55,484 nucleotides of DNA from assembly GCA_035524315.1 (NCBI GenBank), contig DATKPD010000052.1, positions 1 to 55,484 of the forward strand, read 5' to 3'. The notes under the pieces were generated by a model. The model was given only the letters and a program-made list of their open reading frames with translations, was not told where the DNA came from and did not search any database. This document shows, piece after piece, positions 40,560 to 49,837 of the stretch. Each line of letters begins with the position of its first letter. The stretch's first letter is position 1. The stretch is from BOG-938 sp035524315 (GTDB lineage Bacteria; Pseudomonadota; Alphaproteobacteria; Caulobacterales; Caulobacteraceae). The position numbers and the translations under genes were made by a program.

Positions 40560-41567
40560 ATGTCCCTGCACGCCATCGTCCAGACGTTGGGCGGCGAGCT
40601 CTATGACCGGGGCCGGCGCGCCAACATCCCAGCGCCGGGCCACAGCCGCCACGACCGATCTGTTTCGCTGCTGCTCGAGGGCGACCGCGTCGTGGTCCAC
40701 ACCTTCGGCGGCGGCGACTGGCGCGAGGTCCTCGATCACCTGCGCGAGCAGGGCCTGATCGACGCCGCGAATGCGCCCCTGTCGGTGGCGGCGGCCGAGG
40801 CGCGGATCGGCCCCGCGCCGGCGACGCGCCTGGAGCGGCGCGATGCGGCGCTGTGGCTCTGGGAGTCTGGCCGGGCCATCGCCGGGACCCCGTCGGAGCG
40901 CTACTGCCGCGCGCGGGGCCTGGTCGGCGCCCTGCCCGGCGGCGAAGCCCTGCGCCACAACGCCGAGACGCCGGTCTCCGCCTACAGGCGGGGCGGTTAC
41001 GCGCGCCCGGCGCTGCTGGCGGCCATCCTGACGCGTGACGGTGTGCTGACGGCGGTGGAGGTGACCTACCTCACCGCCCAGGGCGCCCGGGCCACGGACC
41101 TGCGGCTCGGGCGCAAGACCATCGGTCCCGCGCCCGGCGGCTGCGCCATCCGCCTCGATCCCGCCGGCGCGGACCTGCTGGTCGGCGAGGGCGTGTTCAC
41201 GACCCGCTCGGCCAGCGAATGGTTCGGCCTGCCGGGCTGGGCCCTGGGCTCGACCCGCAATCTGCGGGTCTGGCGCCCGCCGGAGGGCGTGCGCTCGGTG
41301 CTGATCGCCGCCGACCGCGGCCGCGACGGGGAGGCCTCGGCCGAGCAGCTGCGGGCCGGCCTGGTCCATGACGGTGTCACGGCGACCGTCGCCCTGCCGC
41401 CGTCGCCCTACGAGGACTGGAACGAGTGGTCCGTGGCGGTCGGGCCCGGCCGGGGTGGGGAGAAGAGAGGAAGGGATGGGTCGGGCGCGCCCAGGGGCAG
41501 GATGGCCCTCGCCCAGGCGCAGGAGCCTGACCCTGATGACCGACACCGTCACCCCCCACACCGCTGA
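40560..41567 (+). CDS. toprim-domain protein (DUF7146/primase-like)
   Basis: 335 residues. An N-terminal part (GRRANIPAPGHSRHDRSVSL, VHTFGGGDWREVLDHLREQG) is followed by a DUF7146-like section (GTPSERYCRARGLVG) and a toprim domain: acidic LLVGEGVFTT and the D-x-x-x-D motif in LIAADRGRDGEASAEQL. Toprim domains perform metal-dependent nucleotidyl transfer in primases and topoisomerases. No zinc finger or helicase domain is present, so it may prime single-stranded DNA entering the recipient. It overlaps the ParB gene by 32 nt. Confidence 0.75.
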   Translation: MSLHAIVQTLGGELYDRGRRANIPAPGHSRHDRSVSLLLEGDRVVVHTFGGGDWREVLDHLREQGLIDAANAPLSVAAAEARIGPAPATRLERRDAALWLWESGRAIAGTPSERYCRARGLVGALPGGEALRHNAETPVSAYRRGGYARPALLAAILTRDGVLTAVEVTYLTAQGARATDLRLGRKTIGPAPGGCAIRLDPAGADLLVGEGVFTTRSASEWFGLPGWALGSTRNLRVWRPPEGVRSVLIAADRGRDGEASAEQLRAGLVHDGVTATVALPPSPYEDWNEWSVAVGPGRGGEKRGRDGSGAPRGRMALAQAQEPDPDDRHRHPPHR

Positions 41568-43566
41568 GACCGACGCCGCCGTCGCCCTTGCGGTCCCCAT
41601 GGCCCGCATCCAGGTTCGCCTCGGCGACCTCGGCCTGGCCAAGGAGAACCTCCGCTTCGCCGAGCCGGCCGACGACGCCGTGCCGCAACTTGCCGACACC
41701 ATCCTCGCCGCCGGCGTGGTGATCCCGCCGATCGTCCGCGCCGGGCGCAAGGGCGAGGAGGCCTTCATGGCGCTGGACGGCCGCCGCCGGCGTCTGGCGC
41801 TCCTGCTCCTGAAAGAGCGCGGCGCCGTCGACGACGACTATGTCGTGGAGTGCCAGCTGGCCGAAACCAAGGCCCAGCAGGCGGCCGCCATCGTCCTGCC
41901 GAACACCGAGCATGCCCCGGTCCACATCGCCGATGTGATCGTGGCCATCGGCCGGCTGCGCAAGGCCAAGATGGACACCAGCTCGATCTCCAAGGCGCTC
42001 GGCTACAGCGAGCTGGAAATCAAGCGGCTGGACGCCCTGTCGGGCGTCCACGCCACTGTGTTGAAGGCGCTGCGCCAGGGCAAGCTGACCCTGAAGCAGG
42101 CCCGCCTGTTCGCGCGCATCGACGACAAGAAGCGCCAGGCCGAGATCGCCGAGACAGCGCTGGCCGGCTACTTCCAGGACTACCAGCTGCGCACCGTGGT
42201 CGAGCGCGGCCGCCTGACGATCGAGGATCCGCGCTTCACCCTGGTGGGCATGGACCGCTACGTCACCGCCGGCGGCAAGGTCGCCTCTGACCTGTTCGGC
42301 GAGCTGCCGGACGCCCTGCTCGACCCTGAGGTGCTGCAGACGGCCTGGCGCGATCGGGTGCAGCCGATCGTCGAGCACCTGAAGGCCGAGGGCCTGGCGG
42401 TCTATATCGGCCAGGACGGCGCCTTCGGCGCGCCCGAGGGCTTCAACCGCCTCGCTTACGTCTACCACGGCGACCTCAGCGAGGCGCAGAAGACGGCGCT
42501 CAAGGACGCCCGCTACGCCGAGACCCAGGTCGCCTCGTCCCTGCAGGACGTCGACCCGCAGAGCGACGACGCGCCCGCGGCCTATGCGCCGTTGGCCAGC
42601 GCCATGGCGGTCGTGGCCGGGGCGCCGCTCACCCGTGATCGGATCGGGGCGGTGATGCTTTCGCCGGCCGACAGTGACTACGGATGGGGCGTGACCTTCT
42701 ACTCGGTCCCCCTGCCCGCCGATCAGCTGCCACCGGACATCGAGGACGAGACCGAGGAGGATGAGGACGCCGCCCCGGCCTACGGTCGGTCCTCGGCGGA
42801 CGTCGAGGTCCCGCGCGCCGAGGTCGAGACCGAGGGCTCTAGCCACGTGCTGCACGAGGTTCGCACCGACGTCGCCACCCGCGGCCTGATCCGCGACTTG
42901 GCCGACGATCCGGGCGCGGCGCTGACGGTGCTGGTGGCGCAGCTGTTCAAGCAGATGGCCCTGAATTCGTCAGGGTCGTTGGAGGAGTCGGCCCTGCAGA
43001 TTTCGGCCACCCGCTATCGGTTCGGCGGGGCCGCGCCGATCGCGGCGCTGGACGGCGAGGTGAAGGCGCGGCTGGACGCCCGACGGGCGGCCTACAAGGC
43101 CTCGGGGCTTCGGCCTATCACCTGGGTCGAGAGTCTGCCGCACGGCGAGAAGATGGCCTTGCTGGCCGAACTCACCGCCATGTCGGTGAACCTGCGCGAA
43201 GCCCGCACCAGCTCGATCCGACACGCCGCTCGGGCCGAGGCCGCCGAGATCGCCGCCCTCTGCGGGGCCGACATCTCGGCCCACTGGACCCCGGATGCGG
43301 GTTTCCTGGGCGTCCACCCGAAGAAGCACCTCCTGACCATGCTCGACGAGATGGGCGTCGAGGACGACCGGGCCAAGGCGCTGAAGAAGGACGACCTGGT
43401 CGCCTTCGTCGGCGAGGCCGCGGCCGAGCGGCAGTGGGCGCCGGCCGGACTGGCTTGGGATCGTCCTCCTGTCGAGGCCGAGGCCAACGAGGCGGCGGAA
43501 GGTGAGGTCGACCCGCCTGAAGCCGAGCACGGCGAGCCAGAAGTCGAGGCCGCCATCGCCGCCTAA
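41536..43566 (+). CDS. large ParB/Srx-domain protein
   Basis: 676 residues from the ATG at 41536 with AGGAG upstream. Residues about 23-115 form a ParB N-terminal domain (AENLRFAEPADDAVP-type start, MALDGRRRRLALLLL). A KorB/ParB-type HTH follows (TSSISKALGYSELEIKRLDA, LRQGKLTLKQARLFARI) near residues 145-200. The remaining roughly 450 residues are unusual for plasmid ParB (about 300 residues) and include an acidic stretch (DETEEDEDAAP). No ParA gene is adjacent. Conjugative leading regions often carry such ParB-like proteins, some with nuclease activity. Confidence 0.8.
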   Translation: MTDTVTPHTAETDAAVALAVPMARIQVRLGDLGLAKENLRFAEPADDAVPQLADTILAAGVVIPPIVRAGRKGEEAFMALDGRRRRLALLLLKERGAVDDDYVVECQLAETKAQQAAAIVLPNTEHAPVHIADVIVAIGRLRKAKMDTSSISKALGYSELEIKRLDALSGVHATVLKALRQGKLTLKQARLFARIDDKKRQAEIAETALAGYFQDYQLRTVVERGRLTIEDPRFTLVGMDRYVTAGGKVASDLFGELPDALLDPEVLQTAWRDRVQPIVEHLKAEGLAVYIGQDGAFGAPEGFNRLAYVYHGDLSEAQKTALKDARYAETQVASSLQDVDPQSDDAPAAYAPLASAMAVVAGAPLTRDRIGAVMLSPADSDYGWGVTFYSVPLPADQLPPDIEDETEEDEDAAPAYGRSSADVEVPRAEVETEGSSHVLHEVRTDVATRGLIRDLADDPGAALTVLVAQLFKQMALNSSGSLEESALQISATRYRFGGAAPIAALDGEVKARLDARRAAYKASGLRPITWVESLPHGEKMALLAELTAMSVNLREARTSSIRHAARAEAAEIAALCGADISAHWTPDAGFLGVHPKKHLLTMLDEMGVEDDRAKALKKDDLVAFVGEAAAERQWAPAGLAWDRPPVEAEANEAAEGEVDPPEAEHGEPEVEAAIAA

Positions 43567-43618
43567 GGGATCGAGCCATTGGCACGCGCGCCTTCGCCAC
43601 CCGGCGGGGGCGCGTTTG

Positions 43619-44299
43619 TCATTGCAGGCCCAACACCCGGTAGCCCGCCGCAGGCGGCTTGCCGGCTTCGGCCTGGTCGACGACGACGTGCGAGACCAGG
43701 CCGTGCTCGTAGAGCACCGACAGGGCGCGACGGATTTTCTTCTCGGGAATGCCGGTCTTCAGCCAGATGGTGTGGTGGTTGATCAGGGCGATGCGCGTGT
43801 TCCGGTCCTGCGTCCCGCAGATCAGCAGGTAGAGCTTCATCGCGTTGACGTCGGCCTCGTTGCGCAACGAGAGCTCGTAGAGGGTCTTCAGCTGGACCAC
43901 GCTGGGCCCGCGATAGAGCAAGGCCTTGGGCATGCGTCCGAAGGTGTCGCCGACCGCATAACCGGACAGCCGGTAGCGCGAGGTCACGCCGGGCGCGGCC
44001 TCGACGGTGACGATCCCGCTGGCCTTCAAGAGGGCGACGCCCTTGGCGACCATGCCGCGCGACAGGTCGGTGAGCTCCATCAGCTGGTCGTAGCTGAGCA
44101 GGGCCGAACCCTGGTCGGGACCGGCGTCGGCGGCGGTCTTGTTCACGGCCCGAACGACGATCGCGATCAGCAATTTCAGGGCCGCGCCGGCGGCGCCACG
44201 GCGGCTCGGCGCCGCCGAGAAGGCGGTCAGCTTGTCGTCGTAGATCCAGCTGTTGGGCAGGCGCGCCCAGCGACTATCGGTTTTTGAGGCCGCAGCCAT
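43619..44299 (-). CDS. winged-helix protein, replication/regulation type
   Basis: 226 residues from the ATG at 44299, which overlaps the stop of the upstream small ORF (TGATG). Two winged-helix-like segments are visible: LLSYDQLMELTDLSRGMVAK with GVALLKASGIVTVE, and ALINHHTIWLKTGIPEKKIR with RALSVLYEHGLVSHVVVDQ. This two-wing layout resembles RepA-type initiators, but it could be a repressor. It is convergent with the ParB gene. Confidence 0.55.
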   Translation of the reverse strand: MAAASKTDSRWARLPNSWIYDDKLTAFSAAPSRRGAAGAALKLLIAIVVRAVNKTAADAGPDQGSALLSYDQLMELTDLSRGMVAKGVALLKASGIVTVEAAPGVTSRYRLSGYAVGDTFGRMPKALLYRGPSVVQLKTLYELSLRNEADVNAMKLYLLICGTQDRNTRIALINHHTIWLKTGIPEKKIRRALSVLYEHGLVSHVVVDQAEAGKPPAAGYRVLGLQ

Positions 44300-44418
44300 C
44301 AGCGGCGGGGGATCTTGGTCAGGGCGTAGCCGACCACGAGGATAGCGCCGAAGGCCACCAGGAACATGGCGGGCACCGGCTGGATGGACAGGAAAGGGGC
44401 GAGAGCTTGCAGCGACAT
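44299..44418 (-). CDS. 39-residue single-helix membrane peptide, translationally coupled
   Basis: ATG at 44416-44418 with GAGGA 5-6 nt upstream; stop TGA at 44299-44301 shares a base with the next start. The peptide has a hydrophobic helix (PAMFLVAFGAILVVGYALTK) and a basic end (IPRR). Ribosome site, helix and coupling all point to a real small gene. It could be a membrane anchor, a toxin-like peptide or a leader controlling the winged-helix gene. Confidence 0.55.
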   Translation of the reverse strand: MSLQALAPFLSIQPVPAMFLVAFGAILVVGYALTKIPRR

Positions 44419-44741
44419 CGGGGTCCTCGATTGCCGAAATTGGCTTCGACGACAAATTTACCTTCTTGGATATATGAGTATCTAGATAGGCCGCCATCCG
44501 CCCTGAGATCATGGGGCCGACGTTTCCGCCGCTAGATCAGCAGGTTGACCAAGAGGCACGGGGAGGCTTTTGGCAACACTGGTAGTTCACGAGACGGCCG
44601 GTTTTCAGGCCGGGATGGGCCGATCCTCGCCGTCGAGGCGGCGAGGCGACAGGGCCAAAGGGAGAGGAAGGCAGGCGCCGGGCGAGCCCGTCGGGTCTGG
44701 AGGGAGGAGCCCTCCGCGGCGGGTGAGCTGGATCCTGCCCC
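44419..44741. other. divergent intergenic region
   Basis: No gene is seen. A 10-bp perfect palindrome TATCTAGATA (44479-44488) lies in an AT-rich patch, probably the promoter/operator of the minus-strand pair. The 13-mer GGGCGAGCCCGTC (44687-44699) recurs in inverted orientation at about 51679-51691, upstream of another element gene. Confidence 0.4.
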
Positions 44742-47700
44742 ATGAACGCCCTGCTTCCGCTCTTGACCGTCGCCGGCGACGTCGCCGACCAGAAGGCCGC
44801 CAACCTGCTCGCCGCCGCGCGCGCCTTGACGCCGCACCTCAACCGATCGCGGGCGCTGGACCGCAAGCTGGTGTCTGGGGTGATGACCACGACCTTCGGG
44901 GCCTCGGACGCCGAGGGCGCGTGGCTCTGGCGTGACGCCTACGACGCCATAGAGGCGGCGCTTGTGCTGCAGCTGCGCCGCCTCGCGCCGCAGATCGGCC
45001 GTCTGGAAGATGCCCCGGCCGACATCGCAGCCCTGCTGGCCAACCTTTCGAGCCTCAGCCTGACCCACACGCGCCGCTCCGAGGAGCAGGTGGCGATGGA
45101 CCAGTTCTCGACCCCGCCAGAGCTCGGCTGCCTCGCGGTCCTCGCCGCCCAGGTGCGCGCGGGCGACCGGGTGCTCGAGCCCTCGGCCGGCACGGGCCTC
45201 CTCGCCATCCTGGCCGAGGCCTGCGGCGGCGAACTGACCCTGAACGAGCGGGCCGCCGGCCGGGCGGCCCTGCTGGAGGGCCTCTTCCCGCTCGCGGCCC
45301 GTAGTCAGCAAGACGCGGTGCATCTGCCGGACACCCTCAAGACCTCGGGCGGGTTCCACGTCGCCCTGGTCAACCCGCCGTTCCAGGCGCTGGAGGCGCA
45401 CCTCCACGCCGCGCTCGACACCCTGGCCGACGGCGGGCGCCTCGCGGCGATTGTGCCCGAGCGGCTGTTCGCCGATCCCGACGCCATGCGGGCCCTGGCC
45501 GCGCGGGGCCGGATCGTCCTGCGCCTGCGCTTCCCCGAGCGCGCCTACGCCAAGCACGGCACGTCCGTCGCGACCGGCCTGATTGTGGTCGATCGTGGTG
45601 GCGAGGCGGAGCCGCTGCCGGCAGTGATCTGCGCCGAGACCTTGGCGGACGCCGCCCAGGCCGCCTCGGGCGTGGCCGCCCGCCCGACCGCCCAAGCCCG
45701 CCAGTTCCGCAGCGTCGACCGCGCGGCCGTCCTTGTCCCCAAGGCCCGCGCCCTGGCGGCGCCCTCCGGCCGGCTGGCCTTCCTCTCCACGGCGGCGCCG
45801 ATTGCCTACGAGAGCTGCGCCTGGTCGGGCGAAGGCCACGACGTCGGTCTCTACCAGGCCTATAGCCTCGGCCGCGTGCGCTTCGCGGCGAGCTCGGCCC
45901 ACCCCTCCCCGCTCGTGGAATCCGGGCCGATGGCCTCGGTCGCGCCGCCGGCCCCGACCTATCGGCCGGTGCTGCCCGCCGACATCGCCGAGCGGGTCTC
46001 GGACGCCCAGATGGAGACGGTGATCTATGCCGGCGAGGCCCACGCCCAGGTCCTCCCCGGATCCTGGGTGCTGGGGGAGGCGCCGCACCAGGTGATCCTC
46101 TGCACCGAGGATCACGCCGCCGCGGTCCGTTTCCGCAAGGGCTTCTTCCTGGGCGATGGCACGGGCTGCGGCAAGGGCCGGGAGATCGCGGGGGTCATCG
46201 CCGACAACATCGCCCAGGGCCGGGCCCGGGCTGTGTGGCTGTCGAAGAACGACGCCCTCTTGGAGGACGCGCGGCGCGACTGGGGTGCGATCGGCGGGAC
46301 CGCCGCCGACATCACCCCACAATCGGCCTGGAAGCAGGCGGATGCGATCCGCATGGACAAGGGTGTCCTCTACACGACCTACGCCACCCTGCGGCAGCCG
46401 GCCCGCGGCGACCGGCCCTCGCGGCTCGACCAGATCGTCGGTTGGCTCGGGGCCGACTTCGACGGGGTGATCGTCTTCGACGAGGCCCATGCCATGGCCA
46501 ACGCCGCCGGCGGCGGCAAGGGCGCGCGCGGGACCAAGAAGCCCTCCCAGCAGGGCATGGCGGGCCTCGCCCTGCAGAACCGCTTGCCCAACGCCCGCGT
46601 CCTCTACGTCTCGGCCACCGGCGCCACCACGCCGGAGAACCTGGCCTATGCGGCGCGGCTGGGCCTCTGGGGCGGGCCGGAGGCTCCCTTCCCGACCCGC
46701 GACGCCTTCATGGACGCGGTCGAGACCGGCGGGGTGGCGGTGATGGAGCTGATCGCCCGGGAGCTGAAGGCCATGGGCCTCTACATCGCTCGCTCCCTGT
46801 CGTTCGAGGGTGTGGAATACGACGCCCTGCGCCATCCGCTCACCACCGAGGACATCGGGATCTGGGACGCCTGGGCCGACGCCTACCAGCTGATCCATCG
46901 CAACCTGCGGGCCGCGCTGGACGCGGTCGGGATAAGCGACGAGGGCAAGCCACGCTCCGGCCAGGCCGCCTCGGCGGTGATGTCGGCGTTCGAGGGGGCC
47001 AAACTGCGCTTCTTCGGCCACCTGCTGTCTGGACTGAAGGCGCCGTCCCTCGTGGCGTCGATCCGGGAGGACCTCGCCGCCGAGCGCTCCGCCGTCGTGC
47101 AGGTCGTCTCGACCAATGAGGCGGTGATGGAGCGCCGGCTGGCGGAAATCCCGCCCGAGGAATGGAATAACCTGGCCGTCGACCTGACGCCAAAGGACCA
47201 AGTGCTCGACTATCTGATGGGCGCCTTCCCGGTCATGGCGATGAACGCCGTCGAGGACGAGGACGGCGGGGTGACCTTGGTCCCCGTGGTCGACGCCGAT
47301 GGACATCCCGTGGTGAGCCAGGAGGCCCTGAGGCTTCGCGACGAGCTGGTCACCCACCTCGCCTGCCTGCCGGCCGTTCCCGGCGTCCTGGACGCCGTGC
47401 TTGAGGCTCTGGGGACCGAACAGGTGGCCGAGATCACCGGTCGGGCCCGCCGGGTGATCACCCGCGATGGCCGCCGCGTGGTCGAGCGGCGCAGTGCGTC
47501 GGCGGCCAAGGCCGAGACCGACGCCTTCATGGCCGGTCGCAAGCGCGTGCTGGTGTTCTCCGACGCCGGCGGCACGGGGCGCAGCTATCACGCCGATCTC
47601 GCCACGGCGAACCAGCAGCGCCGGGTCCACTATCTGGTGGAGCCGGGCTGGCGGGCGGACGCCGCCATCCAGGGCCTTGGGCGCTCGCACCGCACTAACC

Positions 47701-48995
47701 AGGCCTGTGCGCCGCTGTTCCGGCCGGTGACGACTGACATCCACGGGGAGAAGCGCTTCCTGTCGACGATCGCGCGGCGGCTCGACAGCCTGGGCGCCCT
47801 CACCCGGGGTGAGCGGCGAACGGCCGGCAACGGCCTCTTCCGCGCCGAGGACAATCTTGAGAGCCCCTGGGCGCATCGCGCCCTGCAGGCCTTCTATGTC
47901 GAACTGCACTTCGGCAACGTCGAGGCGATGGACCGCGAGACTTTCGAGGCCAAGACCGGCCTGCGGCTGCTCGACGGCGAGGGAAACCTGAAGGCGTCCG
48001 ACGACATGCCGCCGATGAACACCTTCCTGAACCGGCTCCTGGCCCTGCGGATCGCCGACCAGAACGCCCTGTTCTCGGCCTTCGACCAACTGCTGACCTC
48101 GATCCTGGAGCGGGCCGCCCAGTCCGGCGCCCTGGATCGGGGGATGGAGGACATCGTCGCCGACGATGTCGTGATCACCGGCGAGGAGGTCGTGCGGACC
48201 GATGCGGTCAGGGGCGCGGAGACTCGGCTGCTCCGCTTCCAGGTCCGCACCCGGCGTGAGCTCATCACCGCCGACGACGCCCTGGCGGGGCTCGATCCGG
48301 ACGGGGTCATCTATGCGGTCAACAGCAAGTCCGGCCGCGCCGCCCTCGTGGTCCAGGGCCTGACCACGACCAATGACGAGGACCGCCTGGTCCCGGCCGT
48401 CCGCTTGATCCGCCCGGAAAAGCAGACGATCGCCTCGCTGAAGGGCTTCGAGGAATCGGCCTGGGAGGCGACGAGCGAGGCCGCGTGGCGGGCCGCGTGG
48501 GATCAGGAGCTGGCGAGCGCCGATCCCTGGGTCACCCGCGACCTGGTGCTGGTCTCGGGCCTCTTGCTGCCGATTTGGACGCACCTGCCCGACAAGGGGA
48601 CCTCGGTGCGTCGCCTGAAGGCGCCGGACGGGCGGCGCTGGCTCGGTCGCCTGCTCGATCCGGGCCAGGTCCCGGCGCTGAAGGTGGCGCTCGGGCTCTC
48701 CGACGTCGCCAGCGCCTACGGGGATTCCGGACAGGTCCAGACCCTGGTGCTGCAGGACGGGGTGGCGCTCTGCCTCGCCGGCGGCCTGTGGCTGCGCCGG
48801 GCCAAGGTCATGGACCGACAGCGTCTGGAGGTGGTGGGGGCGGCCTCGCAACGCTCCGCCTTCCAGGCGCTCGGCTGCTTCACGGAGATCATCGCCTACA
48901 CGCCGCGGGTGTTCGTCCCGGTCGAGAACCCTGACGTTCTGGCGGCCGTCCTGGCGAAGTGGCCGCCGCAGTCGGTGCTGGCCAACGCCGCCTGA
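44742..48995 (+). CDS. N6-adenine DNA methylase fused to strawberry-notch helicase (DarB-like)
   Basis: 1417 residues. The N-terminal methyltransferase has the SAM-binding VLEPSAGTG near residue 146 and the catalytic NPPF near residue 211. A superfamily 2 helicase of the strawberry notch type follows: Walker A GDGTGCGKGREI near residue 472, Walker B FDEAHAM near residue 580, motif III SATG near residue 625, and motif VI GLGRSHRTNQ near residue 976. Large methylase-helicase fusions on mobile elements include phage P1 DarB, which protects incoming DNA from restriction. Anti-restriction or self-modification is therefore the best guess. It ends at a strong terminator. Confidence 0.85.
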   Translation: MNALLPLLTVAGDVADQKAANLLAAARALTPHLNRSRALDRKLVSGVMTTTFGASDAEGAWLWRDAYDAIEAALVLQLRRLAPQIGRLEDAPADIAALLANLSSLSLTHTRRSEEQVAMDQFSTPPELGCLAVLAAQVRAGDRVLEPSAGTGLLAILAEACGGELTLNERAAGRAALLEGLFPLAARSQQDAVHLPDTLKTSGGFHVALVNPPFQALEAHLHAALDTLADGGRLAAIVPERLFADPDAMRALAARGRIVLRLRFPERAYAKHGTSVATGLIVVDRGGEAEPLPAVICAETLADAAQAASGVAARPTAQARQFRSVDRAAVLVPKARALAAPSGRLAFLSTAAPIAYESCAWSGEGHDVGLYQAYSLGRVRFAASSAHPSPLVESGPMASVAPPAPTYRPVLPADIAERVSDAQMETVIYAGEAHAQVLPGSWVLGEAPHQVILCTEDHAAAVRFRKGFFLGDGTGCGKGREIAGVIADNIAQGRARAVWLSKNDALLEDARRDWGAIGGTAADITPQSAWKQADAIRMDKGVLYTTYATLRQPARGDRPSRLDQIVGWLGADFDGVIVFDEAHAMANAAGGGKGARGTKKPSQQGMAGLALQNRLPNARVLYVSATGATTPENLAYAARLGLWGGPEAPFPTRDAFMDAVETGGVAVMELIARELKAMGLYIARSLSFEGVEYDALRHPLTTEDIGIWDAWADAYQLIHRNLRAALDAVGISDEGKPRSGQAASAVMSAFEGAKLRFFGHLLSGLKAPSLVASIREDLAAERSAVVQVVSTNEAVMERRLAEIPPEEWNNLAVDLTPKDQVLDYLMGAFPVMAMNAVEDEDGGVTLVPVVDADGHPVVSQEALRLRDELVTHLACLPAVPGVLDAVLEALGTEQVAEITGRARRVITRDGRRVVERRSASAAKAETDAFMAGRKRVLVFSDAGGTGRSYHADLATANQQRRVHYLVEPGWRADAAIQGLGRSHRTNQACAPLFRPVTTDIHGEKRFLSTIARRLDSLGALTRGERRTAGNGLFRAEDNLESPWAHRALQAFYVELHFGNVEAMDRETFEAKTGLRLLDGEGNLKASDDMPPMNTFLNRLLALRIADQNALFSAFDQLLTSILERAAQSGALDRGMEDIVADDVVITGEEVVRTDAVRGAETRLLRFQVRTRRELITADDALAGLDPDGVIYAVNSKSGRAALVVQGLTTTNDEDRLVPAVRLIRPEKQTIASLKGFEESAWEATSEAAWRAAWDQELASADPWVTRDLVLVSGLLLPIWTHLPDKGTSVRRLKAPDGRRWLGRLLDPGQVPALKVALGLSDVASAYGDSGQVQTLVLQDGVALCLAGGLWLRRAKVMDRQRLEVVGAASQRSAFQALGCFTEIIAYTPRVFVPVENPDVLAAVLAKWPPQSVLANAA

Positions 48996-49018
48996 TCCGC
49001 TCGCGCAGGTCGCGGGAC

Positions 49019-49048
49019 GCCCCACCCGGTCGCCCGGGTGGGGCTTTT
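49019..49048 (+). terminator. Rho-independent terminator after the methylase-helicase
   Basis: A perfect 11-bp stem (GCCCCACCCGG / CCGGGTGGGGC) with a TCGC loop, then TTTT. It lies between convergent genes. The stem also works on the minus strand for ssb but without a T-run. Confidence 0.88.
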
Positions 49049-49052
49049 CGCG

Positions 49053-49415
49053 TCAGGCTTCCTCGGCCTCGGGCTCAGGCCGATCCAGCGCCGTCAGCAA
49101 CTGACCGGGGCGCGCCACCACGACGTTGGAGAAGAACCGCTCGACGCCGTCCTTGTCGGTGAACCGGTCGTGGCGGATCTCGCCTTGGACCAGGACCTTG
49201 GCGCCCTTGGGCAGGCCCTTGTCGGCCAGCCACTTCACGGTCGCCGGGGCCCAGACCTCGACCGTATGCCAGCTCGGGTACTCCTTCCGCTGCCCGTCCT
49301 TGCGGGTGTAGCGGCTGGTGCAGACCCGCACCGTGGCGACCTGCTTGTCGCCCGAGGTGGTGCGGACCTCGGCGTCCGCGCCGGTGTAGCCGATCAGTTG
49401 GACCTGGTTGAGCAT
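49053..49415 (-). CDS. ssb: single-stranded DNA-binding protein 1
   Basis: 120 residues from the ATG at 49415, with AGGAGA 6 nt upstream. It is an SSB OB-fold: MLNQVQLIGYTGADAEVRTT, VCTSRYTRKDGQRKEYPSWH, VLVQGEIRHDRFTDKDGVER. It lacks the long disordered linker and the DDDIPF-type tip of chromosomal SSB, as plasmid SSBs often do. It protects transferred single-stranded DNA. A repeated leader lies upstream. A second copy is at 54596. Confidence 0.88.
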   Translation of the reverse strand: MLNQVQLIGYTGADAEVRTTSGDKQVATVRVCTSRYTRKDGQRKEYPSWHTVEVWAPATVKWLADKGLPKGAKVLVQGEIRHDRFTDKDGVERFFSNVVVARPGQLLTALDRPEPEAEEA

Positions 49416-49602
49416 CGTCGTTCTCCTGCTGGCCCGGTGCGGCCCGGGCGGCCTTGCGGTCCTTGCCGCGATCACGCGACCGCCGGGGGCGAGGCTTGGC
49501 GCGGGGGTGAAGCCTGGTCGGGCTGGAAACCGGTCTGCAGCCTGCGAAGACCGGAGGGTCCGGCGCGGCCGCCTCGCCAGAGGTCGGCTTCGCGCGCGCG
49601 CG
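49416..49602 (-). promoter_or_regulatory. repeated leader element, copy C (upstream of ssb1)
   Basis: On the minus strand, the leader reads GAAGCCGACCTC...GGCGAGGCGG, then GCCGGACCCTCCGGTCTTCG, GGCTGCAGACCGGTTTCCAG and GGCGGTCGCGTGATCGCGG, then the ssb start. The same ordered blocks occur upstream of the genes at 52983 and 54596. An inverted repeat GCGGTC-N16-GACCGC brackets the TGATCGCGG core. No ORF is supported, so this is regulatory DNA or a structured RNA leader. Confidence 0.7.
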
Positions 49603-49837
49603 CCTCGTCCTAGAGTCGCTGGGTGATCGCCAAGGGGACCGTCACGCCGCGGACGGCCGCGGGCGGCGGGTCGACGGTGCTCAATCCAGGCCCGGGCTCA
49701 CGGCGGAGGATCGCCGTGTTGGACAGACCACGAGGGCGGCGCGCGCGCCGGGTGCGGGGTCTGCGCCGCAGGCGCGCCGTCAGAGGCAAAGGGAGGGACG
49801 GGCCGGTCGAACCGGCCGGAGGAATGGTCCTTGGCCG
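49603..49837. other. region between leader copy C and the DUF7007 gene
   Basis: No gene is seen. On the plus strand GTGATCGCCAAGGGGACCG at 49623-49641 resembles the GTGATCGCGGCAAGGACCG core of leader C, suggesting a degenerate copy facing the other way. GGAGGAATG at 49818 is a ribosome-site-like sequence, but its ATG frame is short. Confidence 0.4.

Noticed and set aside
37769..43566. A classical repABC replication/partition operon.
   Set aside because: The RepC-like gene is not preceded by repA and repB; the ParB protein is on another operon and is much larger than RepB.
44532..49025. A minus-strand open frame of 1497 codons antisense to the methylase-helicase.
   Set aside because: The plus frame carries ordered methylase and helicase motifs and a ribosome start. 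The antisense frame is rich in Arg, Gly and His without motifs, as expected from the opposite strand of GC-rich coding DNA.
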